Shown here in pieces: positions 18,262 to 25,533 of a stretch of 64,000 bases of DNA. Position numbers and translations under genes: made by a program. Position 1 is the first letter of the stretch, and each line of letters opens with the position of its first letter. The notes below the pieces were generated by a model. The model saw nothing but the letters and a program-made list of their open reading frames with translations. It did not search any database and was not told where the DNA came from. The DNA is from MWBF01 sp040772005 (GTDB lineage: Bacteria > Chloroflexota > Anaerolineae > CG2-30-64-16): positions 992,001-1,056,000 of the forward strand of contig JAXGYZ010000002.1 in the NCBI GenBank assembly GCA_040772005.1, in the 5' to 3' direction.

Positions 18262-19545
18262 TTATCTGTCGGTCACTTCGGCTGCAAAGTCGAGCAGCGC
18301 CCGCTCGACATCAGGCCATGCGGAGTTGCCTGGCCGCATCAGGTCGTGCTCGCCGTCCACTTCCACGTAGCGGGCCCCGCGGGGCAGCCGCGCCAGGAGC
18401 TTGCGCGCACCGGCCGGCCGTGCCACGGTGTCGCGGCTGCCCTGGATGATCAGCACGGGCGGAGTGACCTGCGGTGCGGCTGCCAGCATGCGCCGCCCGG
18501 CCGTGCGTACCTGGTCGATGAGGGAGAGCGGCACGCGGAAGTCCCGCATCGCGGCCTGCACCTGCGGATCGCCCAGGTCCACATCCGGCATGAACCCGCG
18601 GATGCCCGCGGCCAGGCGCGGGTCGCTGAAGTCGGCCTTGCGCAGAGGCCGAAAGCCAACCGGCAGGAAGGGCCGCACGAAGAACTCCGCAGGGCGCAGC
18701 CACCACGGTTCCGGCCAGTGAAACGGCGCCAACAGCACGAGGCCCGCGGGCCGCAAGGTGTTGGCCGCAGCGACGGACAGCGCCGCGCCCAGGGAGTAGC
18801 CGACAAGGAGGTCCGGGCCGCGGCCATCTGCCGCCAGCTCGCGACCGGCGTCGAGCACAGCCGCCTGCCATTCACCGTGCTCGCGCTCGGGCAGTGTGGC
18901 AATGTCCGCACCGAAGCCCGGCAGCAGCGGCACGCTGACCGTCCAGCCGGCCCGGTGCAGCGACTCGGCCAGCCCGCGCAACTCGTCCGGCGTGCCCGCA
19001 AACCCGTGGATGAGCAGCGCGGTCTGCGGCCCGCCTGCCAGCCGGAACGACCTATGCTCCGGTCCGGCGAACGCCGCGCTGAAGGCCTGGTGGACCGTCG
19101 TCTCCGGCGCGCCATGGGGCACTGCCAGCGCGTGCAGCAGGTCGAAGATCAGTAGGAAGCCGCCCTGGAGGATGACGCCCCAGCCGCTGCCTGCGGCGAA
19201 GAGGTCCGTGCGCCCCAAAGTATACACCAGGAGCACGCCCCCGGCCACGTACAGCACGTCCAGCCCGGTATTGAGCCACAGCAGTCGGCGCAGGTTGGCC
19301 GCAACGCGGCCGACCGCCCGTGCATCCCCGCGGCTGGCCGCGCGCTGGCGGGCGGCGCTGCGCTGCCCGAAATAGGCGATGGCGGCGTCGATGCCGCCCC
19401 AGGCTACCGCCTGCACGCCGAACCCGCGCCAGAACGCATCACCGAGGGCCAGCAACAGCAGACCCCCGATGACGCTCAGCGCGGACCAGAGCAGCAGCCG
19501 CCGCGCCAGGAGGTTCTGAAAATCCCAGATCACCGTCAAGCTCAC
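18262..19545 (-). CDS. Membrane domain fused to alpha/beta hydrolase
   Basis: A 427-residue two-part protein. The first 150 residues contain about four hydrophobic helices (ALSVIGGLLLLALGDAFW, TGLDVLYVAGGVLLVYTL and others). The rest is an alpha/beta hydrolase: LLIHGFAGTPDE for the oxyanion region, nucleophile Ser in VGYSLGAAL, Asp in QGSRDTVA, and His in DGEHDLMRP. It resembles carboxylesterase/monoglyceride-lipase enzymes. Its place in the carotenoid operon suggests an ester or lipid substrate at the membrane, for example a carotenoid ester, but no specific reaction is known. The GTG start overlaps the previous stop as GTGA. Confidence 0.8.
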   Translation of the reverse strand: MSLTVIWDFQNLLARRLLLWSALSVIGGLLLLALGDAFWRGFGVQAVAWGGIDAAIAYFGQRSAARQRAASRGDARAVGRVAANLRRLLWLNTGLDVLYVAGGVLLVYTLGRTDLFAAGSGWGVILQGGFLLIFDLLHALAVPHGAPETTVHQAFSAAFAGPEHRSFRLAGGPQTALLIHGFAGTPDELRGLAESLHRAGWTVSVPLLPGFGADIATLPEREHGEWQAAVLDAGRELAADGRGPDLLVGYSLGAALSVAAANTLRPAGLVLLAPFHWPEPWWLRPAEFFVRPFLPVGFRPLRKADFSDPRLAAGIRGFMPDVDLGDPQVQAAMRDFRVPLSLIDQVRTAGRRMLAAAPQVTPPVLIIQGSRDTVARPAGARKLLARLPRGARYVEVDGEHDLMRPGNSAWPDVERALLDFAAEVTDR

Positions 19546-20600
19546 TTCTCAGCCAGGGGTGCAATCTGCGGCCCTGCCGGCGTGTCGCGCACTTCCCAGC
19601 CCAGCGCCGCGACCTGCGCCCGCAAGCGGTCGGCAGCCGCCCAATCGCGGCGGCTCCGGGCAGCCTCGCGCTGCGCGACCAGCGCCTCTACCTCGGCCGG
19701 CGGCTGCTTGGTGTGTGCGTCGGCCTCGTGTACGGCGAGCGCTTCGGCCCACACAGCGGCGGGCAGGCCCGCGTCCGGTGCAGGCCAGGCAAACGGCCCG
19801 AACTCGGCCAGCGAACAGCCGCCCGACGCGATGATGCGGGCTCCCTCGGGCCGCAGCACGGTGACTCCGCCCGCGCCCATGACTTCAGCGGAGCCGTCGG
19901 CCAGGTTGATGTAAAGCGCAGTGTGCTCGTCGATGCCGACCACCGTGACAGCCGGCGGCAGCATCGCATGCAGTATCTCGAAGCGTGACCGGCCCATGAA
20001 ACAGCAGCTCGTGTCAAGCTCCGCGCCGCCCTCGGCGTTGTTCCAGTGGGGCACAAACACCAGCTTCAACCCATACGGCCCGAACAGGTCCAGCCCCGGC
20101 TCCCAGTGCAGGTCATGGCCGGCTTTGTAAATCTCGTAGACCGGCAGGGCGAACGCGCTGATCGAGACGACTGCTGCGCTCGCCAGCACCAGGGATGCGC
20201 CCACCCGCTGTCGCGCAATCGTGCGGTGCCAGGCGAGGCTGCCGGTCAACTGCCGGACGGCGTAGGTGGGGCTGCCCGGACCCATGAACAGCAGGTCGGC
20301 CTGCAGCAGCGGGGCAGTGATGTCTGGGTCATCGGGGCTGAATCGCGTCCCGCGCTGCCGTGCCGGGATGACCTTGATTGCGGGCCGGTAGTTCTGCAGG
20401 CGGGTTTGCAGGAAGTCGGCCACCCGGCCCGCCACGCGCGCAGAGTTCAGCTCGAAGCCTGCCGGGGTCTCCAGCACGGCGACGCGCAGCGGCGTGGGCA
20501 GGACGCGTGCCAGCGCCTCGAAGACGCGGCCCCCGGCCAGCGAGGTCTCGCCCGAACCCAACAGCGCAATGCGCCCCGGCGCATGTCCCTCGGTGTGCAT
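19542..20600 (-). CDS. S51-like (class I glutamine amidotransferase-like) protein with CysRS-type C-terminal tail
   Basis: A 352-residue protein. Residues 1-290 resemble the peptidase S51/cyanophycinase-like fold (ALLGSGETSLAGG..; LLFMGPGSPTYAVRQL; LVLASAAVVS at the usual nucleophile position; YINLADGSAEVMGAGGVTV). The last 50 residues (EVEALVAQREAARSRRDWAAADRLRAQ.. DTPAGPQ) match the C-terminal helical domain of cysteinyl-tRNA synthetases, although no synthetase catalytic domain is present. The function is unknown; the domain mix is unusual. It is the first gene after a block of tandem GAGTAAC repeats, and its stop overlaps the hydrolase start. The ATG at 20600 has no strong Shine-Dalgarno. 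Confidence 0.72.
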   Translation of the reverse strand: MHTEGHAPGRIALLGSGETSLAGGRVFEALARVLPTPLRVAVLETPAGFELNSARVAGRVADFLQTRLQNYRPAIKVIPARQRGTRFSPDDPDITAPLLQADLLFMGPGSPTYAVRQLTGSLAWHRTIARQRVGASLVLASAAVVSISAFALPVYEIYKAGHDLHWEPGLDLFGPYGLKLVFVPHWNNAEGGAELDTSCCFMGRSRFEILHAMLPPAVTVVGIDEHTALYINLADGSAEVMGAGGVTVLRPEGARIIASGGCSLAEFGPFAWPAPDAGLPAAVWAEALAVHEADAHTKQPPAEVEALVAQREAARSRRDWAAADRLRAQVAALGWEVRDTPAGPQIAPLAEK

Positions 20601-20608
20601 GGTGGTCC

Positions 20609-20726
20609 TAACGAGTAACGAGTAAAAAGTAATCAGTAACGAGTAATGAGTAAGGAGTAACGAGTGAGCTCCCAGTACTCTTTACTTTTTACTCGTTACT
20701 CATTTCTCGTTACTCCTTACTTCCAT
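20609..20726. repeat. Tandem and inverted GAGTAAC-type heptamer repeats
   Basis: The spacer contains many copies of GAGTAAC and variants (GAGTAAA, GAGTAAT, GAGTAAG) from 20609 to about 20670, followed by their complement (ACTCGTTACTC...) to about 20726. The two blocks could form a long imperfect hairpin. The repeat supplies the last codons and stop of the tocopherol-cyclase-like gene. A small related piece (TGATGAGTAATGAGTAACTC) occurs at 29752-29771. Confidence 0.85.
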
Positions 20727-21713
20727 TTGTTCTACGGGGCCGACGACCTCCAGCCCGGCATGGCGGCCTGTGCCCTCGAAGATGACTTGCTCAGGCGACT
20801 TCTGCGCGACGAGCCGGACGTGGACCGTGGCCGTCAGGCTCTCCAGCACGCGCTGGAGCATGGCGGTGCGCTCCGGCGAGTGCAGCAGCCCGGCGTGGCT
20901 GCGCCGCGCGGTGATTTCCAGGCGATAACCGCCACGGCGGTCGGGACGATCTGCAAGATGCAGCACGACCCGGTCGTCATCCACCTCGAAGCGTTGGAGC
21001 TGCGCGCCAGTATAGGTCGCAAAGCGGTAGAGCCGCCCTTCGTGCCACAGGCCTGCGATATAGCCGTCAAACTGGTTGCCCAGCCACGGGATGATCGCGA
21101 CCGAAGCAGTTAGCGAAGTGCCCGGCGTATCGAAATGATTGGTCTGCATCCAGACCCACGCCTGCGGGAACGCCTGGCCCCAGTCCTTTTCGATGTAGCC
21201 GTGGCCGCCCCCGAAGTCGAGCAGCCGCCCATCTACCTCCAGGAAACCGTCGATGGCGTGGTCGAGGCTGATAACGCCGTGGTAGCACTCCATGAAGGGC
21301 GCATACGCGTACCAGCCCATGATGCCTGGCGAGGCCAGCGTGACGGGCCACGGAGTGCGCCCCTCGAAGCGCAGCGCGCCGCGCATGCGCCGTTCAGGTG
21401 CGTCGATGTCGAGCAGCAGACCGTCAACGCGAAAGTTATTCGGTCCAACCCAGATGTTGAACTCGTCGGGGGCTGCGCGGAAGGTCTCATACGGATAGGG
21501 GTGATAGGTGGACTGGCCGGTCGCGCCGTCGAGCGTCTGCACGAAGCAGTGCGAACTGCCCGGCTCCGTGCCGAGGAAGACGCCGGGAATCACCGCATAA
21601 CGATGCGATTCGCCGGCGTCAACCAGCTTGAAATACCACCCTTCGAAGAAGGGCGGGCGCTTGCCCCAGCCGTGATACAGCTCCGGCTGCCAGATGGCCC
21701 GCCAGTTACGCAT
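20700..21713 (-). CDS. Tocopherol cyclase-like / carotenoid hydratase-superfamily protein
   Basis: A 337-residue beta-rich protein resembling plant and cyanobacterial tocopherol cyclases: YHGWGKRPPFFEGWYFKLVD and AVIPGVFLG at the N-terminus, then IMGWYAYAPFMECYHGVISL, GGHGYIEKDWGQAFPQAWVWMQTNHF in the middle. The CrtC-type carotenoid 1,2-hydratases belong to the same lipocalin-like superfamily, so in this pigment locus hydration of a carotenoid is a second option. The ATG overlaps the end of the UGA-containing peroxiredoxin-like gene by 8 bases, so it is translationally coupled. The last residues (EVRSNEK) and the stop come from the GAGTAAC repeat. Confidence 0.75.
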   Translation of the reverse strand: MRNWRAIWQPELYHGWGKRPPFFEGWYFKLVDAGESHRYAVIPGVFLGTEPGSSHCFVQTLDGATGQSTYHPYPYETFRAAPDEFNIWVGPNNFRVDGLLLDIDAPERRMRGALRFEGRTPWPVTLASPGIMGWYAYAPFMECYHGVISLDHAIDGFLEVDGRLLDFGGGHGYIEKDWGQAFPQAWVWMQTNHFDTPGTSLTASVAIIPWLGNQFDGYIAGLWHEGRLYRFATYTGAQLQRFEVDDDRVVLHLADRPDRRGGYRLEITARRSHAGLLHSPERTAMLQRVLESLTATVHVRLVAQKSPEQVIFEGTGRHAGLEVVGPVEQMEVRSNEK

Positions 21714-22185
21714 TGATTCTTTCCCGATTCAGTTCGTCAATAACTGCCAACAGCGTTTTATTGGCCGGAATATCGGACATGCTATTGGCCCGGTGCTCGT
21801 AGCGCACGGCGCCCGTCGCGTCCAGGATCAGCAGCGAGGGCATGCGTCCGAGCTTGAGGAGGTTGACCTCCTGTCCATAGCGGTTGGCAACCTCGTGGCC
21901 CGGATCGACGAGGCCGGGCATCGGCATGCGCTCCGCCGTCCAGAACTTGCTGACGTCGGGCATGTCTTCCGGCGAAATGACGAGAATCTCGGTATTGCGT
22001 TCCGTGAACTGCGCATAATCTTGGCGCAACTGCGCCATGTGCCGGCGGCAGAACGGTCAGTAGATGCTCCGGTTCAGCACCAGCACGAGATTCTTTCCGC
22101 GGTAGTCCGACAGTCTGACCGTGCTTCCGTTCGTTGCCGGCAGGGTGAAGTCGGGCGCGTCGGCGCCCATCAGTTTCTTGGCCAC
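21706..22185 (-). CDS. Peroxiredoxin-like selenoprotein candidate (in-frame UGA in a U-P-F-C motif)
   Basis: Reading from a GTG at 22185, preceded by AAAGGAG at ideal spacing and a strong promoter, gives a 159-codon AhpC/TSA (peroxiredoxin-like) protein: VAKKLMGADAPDFTLPA.. LSDYRGKNLVLVLNRSIY, then TGA (22057-22059, codon 43), then PFCRRHMAQLRQDY.. ILVISPED.. MPSLLILDATGAVRYEH. Homologues have Cys at this point (C-P-F-C), so the TGA sits exactly on the redox-active residue and would encode selenocysteine. Both flanks are intact with no other lesions. Two possible downstream hairpins are described separately. If UGA is a plain stop, only a 42-residue peptide is made and this is a pseudogene. 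Sel machinery is not in the window. Confidence 0.75.
22022..22051 (-). promoter_or_regulatory. Candidate bacterial SECIS element
   Basis: Immediately 3' of the UGA (mRNA sense) two mutually exclusive hairpins can form. One is UGGCGC-AGUU-GCGCCA (22022-22037), a 6-bp stem with a tetraloop having G in its first two bases, beginning about 25 nt after the UGA. The other is CUGCCGCC-GGCACAU-GGCGCAG (22030-22051) with one bulged C and GG at the loop start. Either fits the general pattern of bacterial SECIS elements, in which the apical loop carries a G early. Folding was by eye only. Confidence 0.5.
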
Positions 22186-22220
22186 TCAGCGACTCCTTTC
22201 ATGTCGACGTTGTCCATGAA

Positions 22221-22249
22221 AGTGTATCATACTGTTGATGCTTTGTCAA
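22221..22249 (-). promoter_or_regulatory. Sigma-70-type promoter for the selenoprotein/carotenoid operon
   Basis: On the minus strand TTGACA (22249-22244), a 17-base spacer and TACACT (22226-22221) form a near-consensus promoter. Transcription should begin near 22214, about 29 bases before the GTG at 22185. It is the only strong promoter seen upstream of the downstream gene chain to 11587. The -35 lies in an 11-mer, CTATTGACAAA, that recurs in the promoter at 31872-31900. Confidence 0.7.
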
Positions 22250-22313
22250 TAGTTTGAAGAATGATTTCGACTGCGCCTACAGGGATTCCAAAGGCAGAGC
22301 CCTTTCCAAGATT

Positions 22314-22383
22314 GGAGTCGAGGCTTCAGCCGGTTTGGGAGTGTGCGGTCATAGCCAACCTGACCGGCTAAAGCCTCGACTCC
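22314..22383. repeat. Inverted repeat (GGAGTCGAGGCTTCAGCCGG)
   Basis: GGAGTCGAGGCTTCAGCCGG at 22314 onward is complementary to CCGGCTAAAGCCTCGACTCC ending at 22383, with a single mismatch and a 30-base loop. It lies between the MFS gene end and the promoter above and may act as a terminator for the MFS gene or be a dispersed repeat. Confidence 0.7.
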
Positions 22384-22416
22384 ATTTGCATCCGGGACGG
22401 CAGATGAGTTCGCATG

Positions 22417-23718
22417 TTACTTGTGGCTTTGCGCCGCAGGTCCGGCTGTGCCCACGGCCAGGGGTGCATCGGGCCGCACAATCAGGTGCTGCCACGCATA
22501 GAACACCACCCCGCCCATGATCAGGCTGGCCGCAAGGCCCGGCGCCCAGGCACCCACTGCGCCGAGCAGCGCGCTGCCCAGCAGCGGCGAAACAATGCGT
22601 GAGAGGCTCTCCAGCGAGCCGGCGATGCCGAGCGCGCCGCCGATCTCCTGCGGCTGCACGGCGCGCGTGATCGCGGAGTTGATGACCGTGTTGAGCACGC
22701 CCGTTGCGAAGGCAATCGGAATCATCACGACGAGCAGCACGGGCAGGTTAGGCGTCAGGCCCCAGGCCAGCAGCGACACGGCCATGATCGCCGTGCTCCA
22801 GAAGATCAGTTGGTACTCTCGGAAGCGCTTGGTCAGCGGGCCGATCAGCCCGCCCTGCACGATGATCGAGAGCAGACCCACATAGCCGAGCAGCCAGCCG
22901 GTGGACTGGGAGGTCAGGCCGAGGCGCACCATCGCCCACTGGGTGAAAATGGTCTGGAAGATGGCGGCGGCCAGGGCATAGAAGAGGCGGATGTTGAGCA
23001 GCGGGCCGACCCGCGGCTTGTTGAGCGCCTCCCACATCGCGCCGAGGCTGATGAGCGACCGCCGTTCGGTCAGCAGTTCCTCGCGGCGTTCCTTGGTCAG
23101 CGATTCGGGCAGGAAGAAGATGACGGCCAGCAGGTTGAGCAGTGCCAGTCCGGCCGCGGCAAAGGAAGGCACATCGTAGCCGAATGCGCTGAGCGCGCCG
23201 CCCGCCACCGGCCCCAGAATGAAGCCCAGGCCGAAGGCTGCACCGATCAGCCCCAGCCCCTTCGCCCGGTTCTCGGCGTCGGTGACGTCTGCAATGTACG
23301 CCTGCGCCACCGTGATGTTGCCGCCCGTCAGACCGCCGAGGAGCCGCGAGGCAAACATCACGCCGATGACCGTCGCGTTCTGAAGGGCGATGGCCTGTTC
23401 GCTGGTGGCCTGCGCCAGCGGGATGCCGGCCAGCGCCTTGCCCAGCGGCTCGGCCAGGCCGAGGATGACGAAGCTCAACGCGGTGCCCGCGATGCTAACG
23501 ACGAGGATGGGTCGCCGGCCAAACCGGTCGGACAGGCGGCCGAGCAGCGGCGCACCGATGAATTGCGCGGCCGCGTAGGCCCCGGCCAGCCCGCCGATGA
23601 GGAGCTGGCTGGCCCCGTATGCCCCGGCATAATAGGGCAGCAGCGGCAGGATGAGGCCAAAACCGAGCAGGTCAATGAAGACGACCAGGAAGATACTCAA
23701 CAAACGACTTCGACGCAT
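22417..23718 (-). CDS. MFS transporter, TetA-like drug/proton antiporter family
   Basis: A 433-residue protein with 12 predicted helices. The helix 2-3 loop GRLSDRFGRRPIL is the MFS signature, and FIDLLGFGLILPLLPYYA at the start plus the ASRLLGGLTGGNITVAQAYIADVTDAENRAKGLGLIGAAFGLGFILGP block (motif C region) match the tetracycline-resistance (TetA class) branch. The substrate is not known; homologues of this branch are often of unknown specificity. The ATG at 23718 has AAGAGG upstream. It follows CrtYcd across a pair of palindromic repeats. Confidence 0.88.
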   Translation of the reverse strand: MRRSRLLSIFLVVFIDLLGFGLILPLLPYYAGAYGASQLLIGGLAGAYAAAQFIGAPLLGRLSDRFGRRPILVVSIAGTALSFVILGLAEPLGKALAGIPLAQATSEQAIALQNATVIGVMFASRLLGGLTGGNITVAQAYIADVTDAENRAKGLGLIGAAFGLGFILGPVAGGALSAFGYDVPSFAAAGLALLNLLAVIFFLPESLTKERREELLTERRSLISLGAMWEALNKPRVGPLLNIRLFYALAAAIFQTIFTQWAMVRLGLTSQSTGWLLGYVGLLSIIVQGGLIGPLTKRFREYQLIFWSTAIMAVSLLAWGLTPNLPVLLVVMIPIAFATGVLNTVINSAITRAVQPQEIGGALGIAGSLESLSRIVSPLLGSALLGAVGAWAPGLAASLIMGGVVFYAWQHLIVRPDAPLAVGTAGPAAQSHK

Positions 23719-23745
23719 GTAAACCTCTTAAGTCCGAATAAAGTC

Positions 23746-23798
23746 CAGACACCCGGTTTCGTGCGCAGCGAAGCTGTGCCTGAGAAACCGGGCTTCTG
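23746..23798. repeat. Palindromic repeat, type B
   Basis: CAGACACCCGGTTTC (23746-23760) pairs with GAAACCGGGCTTCTG (23784-23798) around an inner AGCGAAGCT hairpin. It is the same family as 4075-4127. Confidence 0.75.
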
Positions 23799-23810
23799 TT
23801 AATCTCCAGA

Positions 23811-24623
23811 TCAGAAACCCGGATTCTCTGAGAATCCGGGTTTCCGGGTCAATCTGCCGATGAAACCCTTGACCGCAGCATTGTCTGTGCTCAGGAAGAG
23901 CACCATGCCGAATACGATCAGCATGTTAGTGAGCAGGAAGAAGATGACCTCTTCGATGGGCAGCACGCCCCCGATCATCACGCCGGTGGACTGCGACGGC
24001 GCAATCGTCCACGTGCCTGCGTCGATGGCGATGAAATCTGCGGCCGACAGGTAGAGCCAGGGGCCGAGGACACCCGGCAGCACGACGTGGCGCTGGTGCC
24101 AGAGCATGTCTGCGCCGAGCAGCATCTGGGGGATGACCGGGAAAAGCAGCCAGCCGACCGCCAGCGCCAGGTAGGTGCCGGGCTGCCAGCGCGAGAAGAA
24201 GAGCACCACTGCCGCCAGCCAGATGACTGCGGTGACGCCCGCGGCGACGAGATTCAGCCGGGGGCGCTTCGGGGCAGGGAGCGGCGCGGGCCGCAGATGC
24301 CGTCCGAGCCACAGCACCCACAGCCCGGTCAGCGCGGTCTGGACGACGAAGAAGGTGTATTCCTCGATGGGCACCCAGCCCAGGGTGATGCCCGTGACCA
24401 GGGCCGGATCGTAGTACCAGACGCCGGTCGCGACCAGGTAGTTATCCCACGGCGTGGTCCACAGGACAGCTACGACGATGTGCGCGGCAATCAGCAGCCC
24501 GCCGGGGAGCTGGCTGAGCGAGGGCGGCAATCGCAGGCCGCGCCGCGCATCCAGCCAGGTCAGGATGGCCAGAATCAGCAGCGGGATGCCCACGAAGCGA
24601 ACGAGGAAACCGAAGTATGTCAT
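23811..24623 (-). CDS. crtYcd: Lycopene cyclase, fused CrtYc-CrtYd type
   Basis: A 270-residue membrane protein with two tandem lycopene-cyclase domains of the actinobacterial/fungal/archaeal kind, which form beta-ionone rings. Each half carries the characteristic acidic loop: LGWVPIEEYTFFVVQTAL in the first and GGVLPIEEVIFFLLTNMLIVFG in the second, and WTTPWDNY is also typical. About seven hydrophobic helices are seen. The ATG at 24623 overlaps the SDR stop as ATGA; the open frame further upstream lies inside the SDR gene and is ignored. The last 10 residues are repeat-derived. With CruF and CrtD in the other operon, it probably cyclises one end of the carotenoid. Confidence 0.92.
   Translation of the reverse strand: MTYFGFLVRFVGIPLLILAILTWLDARRGLRLPPSLSQLPGGLLIAAHIVVAVLWTTPWDNYLVATGVWYYDPALVTGITLGWVPIEEYTFFVVQTALTGLWVLWLGRHLRPAPLPAPKRPRLNLVAAGVTAVIWLAAVVLFFSRWQPGTYLALAVGWLLFPVIPQMLLGADMLWHQRHVVLPGVLGPWLYLSAADFIAIDAGTWTIAPSQSTGVMIGGVLPIEEVIFFLLTNMLIVFGMVLFLSTDNAAVKGFIGRLTRKPGFSENPGF
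23812..23846. repeat. Palindromic repeat, type B, overlapping the 3' end of crtYcd
   Basis: GAAACCCGGATTCTC (23814-23828) is followed directly by its complement GAGAATCCGGGTTTC (23830-23844). On the minus strand this sequence encodes the last residues KPGFSENPGF of the lycopene cyclase and its stop codon. Confidence 0.85.
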
Positions 24624-25531
24624 GGCTCCCGCTCCCACTTCTCGCCCACGGGGGCGCCGTGGCGTGGGGGCAGCGGCAGCACTGCGGGCACCAACGTAAT
24701 CTTGACCTCGGGGCCGGTCTGGCGGCGCCGGGTCAGCCGAGCCCAGCCCTCGCGAATCGCGCCTGCAGCCATGTTCAGCGCATTCATCTCCCGCAGTTCC
24801 AGCCCGGTCTTGCCGTCCGTCGCGGCGGAGGCCAGCCACGCCACGCGCTGCGCGGGGACCTCGGGCGGCTTGGCCCACATGCGGATGACCGTGGGCATGG
24901 CGCGCTGGAGCCGGCGCTCAAACCCCGCGACCGCGACCAGGTCGGTCAGGAAATCGGTGATCATCATGCCCGGGTTGTACGCGTGGATGCTGATGCCGGA
25001 GTCCCGATAGTCCTTCGCCAGCGACCGCGTGAAGCTGGCTTCCCATGCCTTGCTGGCCGCGTAGGCGGCCTGGTTGGGCGAAGCCTCGCCGTTCGACCCG
25101 CGGCCGAGGATGTTGATGAGCTTGCCGCGGCGCGCAGGCAGGAAGTAACGCAGCGCGACCATCGAGCCGTTGTACGTGCCGATGATGTTTGTCTCGATCA
25201 CGCGCATAAAGGCGGACGACGCGACGTGCGCAGCCGGGCCGTAGGGCGCGCTGTAGCCCGCGTTGTTGACCCAGACGTCGAAGCGCTTGAAGTGAGCCAC
25301 AGCGAACTGCGCCAGCGCCTCCACTTGCTCGGTGTCGCTGACGTCGCAGGTCGTGCCGACCACCTGTAACCCTTCTGCCTGCAGCGTGGCTGCCGCCTGC
25401 GCCACGGCCCCTTCATCCCGCGCGGCCAGCACCACCGCGGCGCCCTCCCGCGCGCACGCCCGCGCGCTCGCCAGGCCGAGGCCCCGGCTGCCGCCCGTAA
25501 TCACAATGACCCGATCCTGCAACATGCCCAT
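24620..25531 (-). CDS. Short-chain dehydrogenase/reductase
   Basis: A 303-residue classical SDR with cofactor motif VIVITGGSRGLGLASARA, the NNAG motif at VWVNNAGYSAP, and active-site Tyr and Lys in NQAAYAASKAWEAS preceded by the catalytic Ser in ILGRGSNG. Its last 50 residues extend past the usual SDR core. The oxidised substrate is unknown; in a pigment operon it could act on a carotenoid hydroxyl or on an isoprenoid alcohol. It overlaps crtYcd (ATGA) and follows the aldo/keto reductase by two bases. Confidence 0.9.
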   Translation of the reverse strand: MGMLQDRVIVITGGSRGLGLASARACAREGAAVVLAARDEGAVAQAAATLQAEGLQVVGTTCDVSDTEQVEALAQFAVAHFKRFDVWVNNAGYSAPYGPAAHVASSAFMRVIETNIIGTYNGSMVALRYFLPARRGKLINILGRGSNGEASPNQAAYAASKAWEASFTRSLAKDYRDSGISIHAYNPGMMITDFLTDLVAVAGFERRLQRAMPTVIRMWAKPPEVPAQRVAWLASAATDGKTGLELREMNALNMAAGAIREGWARLTRRRQTGPEVKITLVPAVLPLPPRHGAPVGEKWEREP

Positions 25532-25533
25532 CG

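Noticed and set aside
20609..20726. GAGTAAC array as a CRISPR
   Set aside because: The units are 7-bp tandem repeats without unique spacers, and no cas genes are nearby. No CRISPR array was seen in the window.
21706..22038. A short 110-residue peroxiredoxin starting at the ATG at 22038
   Set aside because: That start would remove the active-site U/C-P-F-C motif and the N-terminal half of the fold, while the upstream part has its own promoter, ribosome binding site and family similarity.
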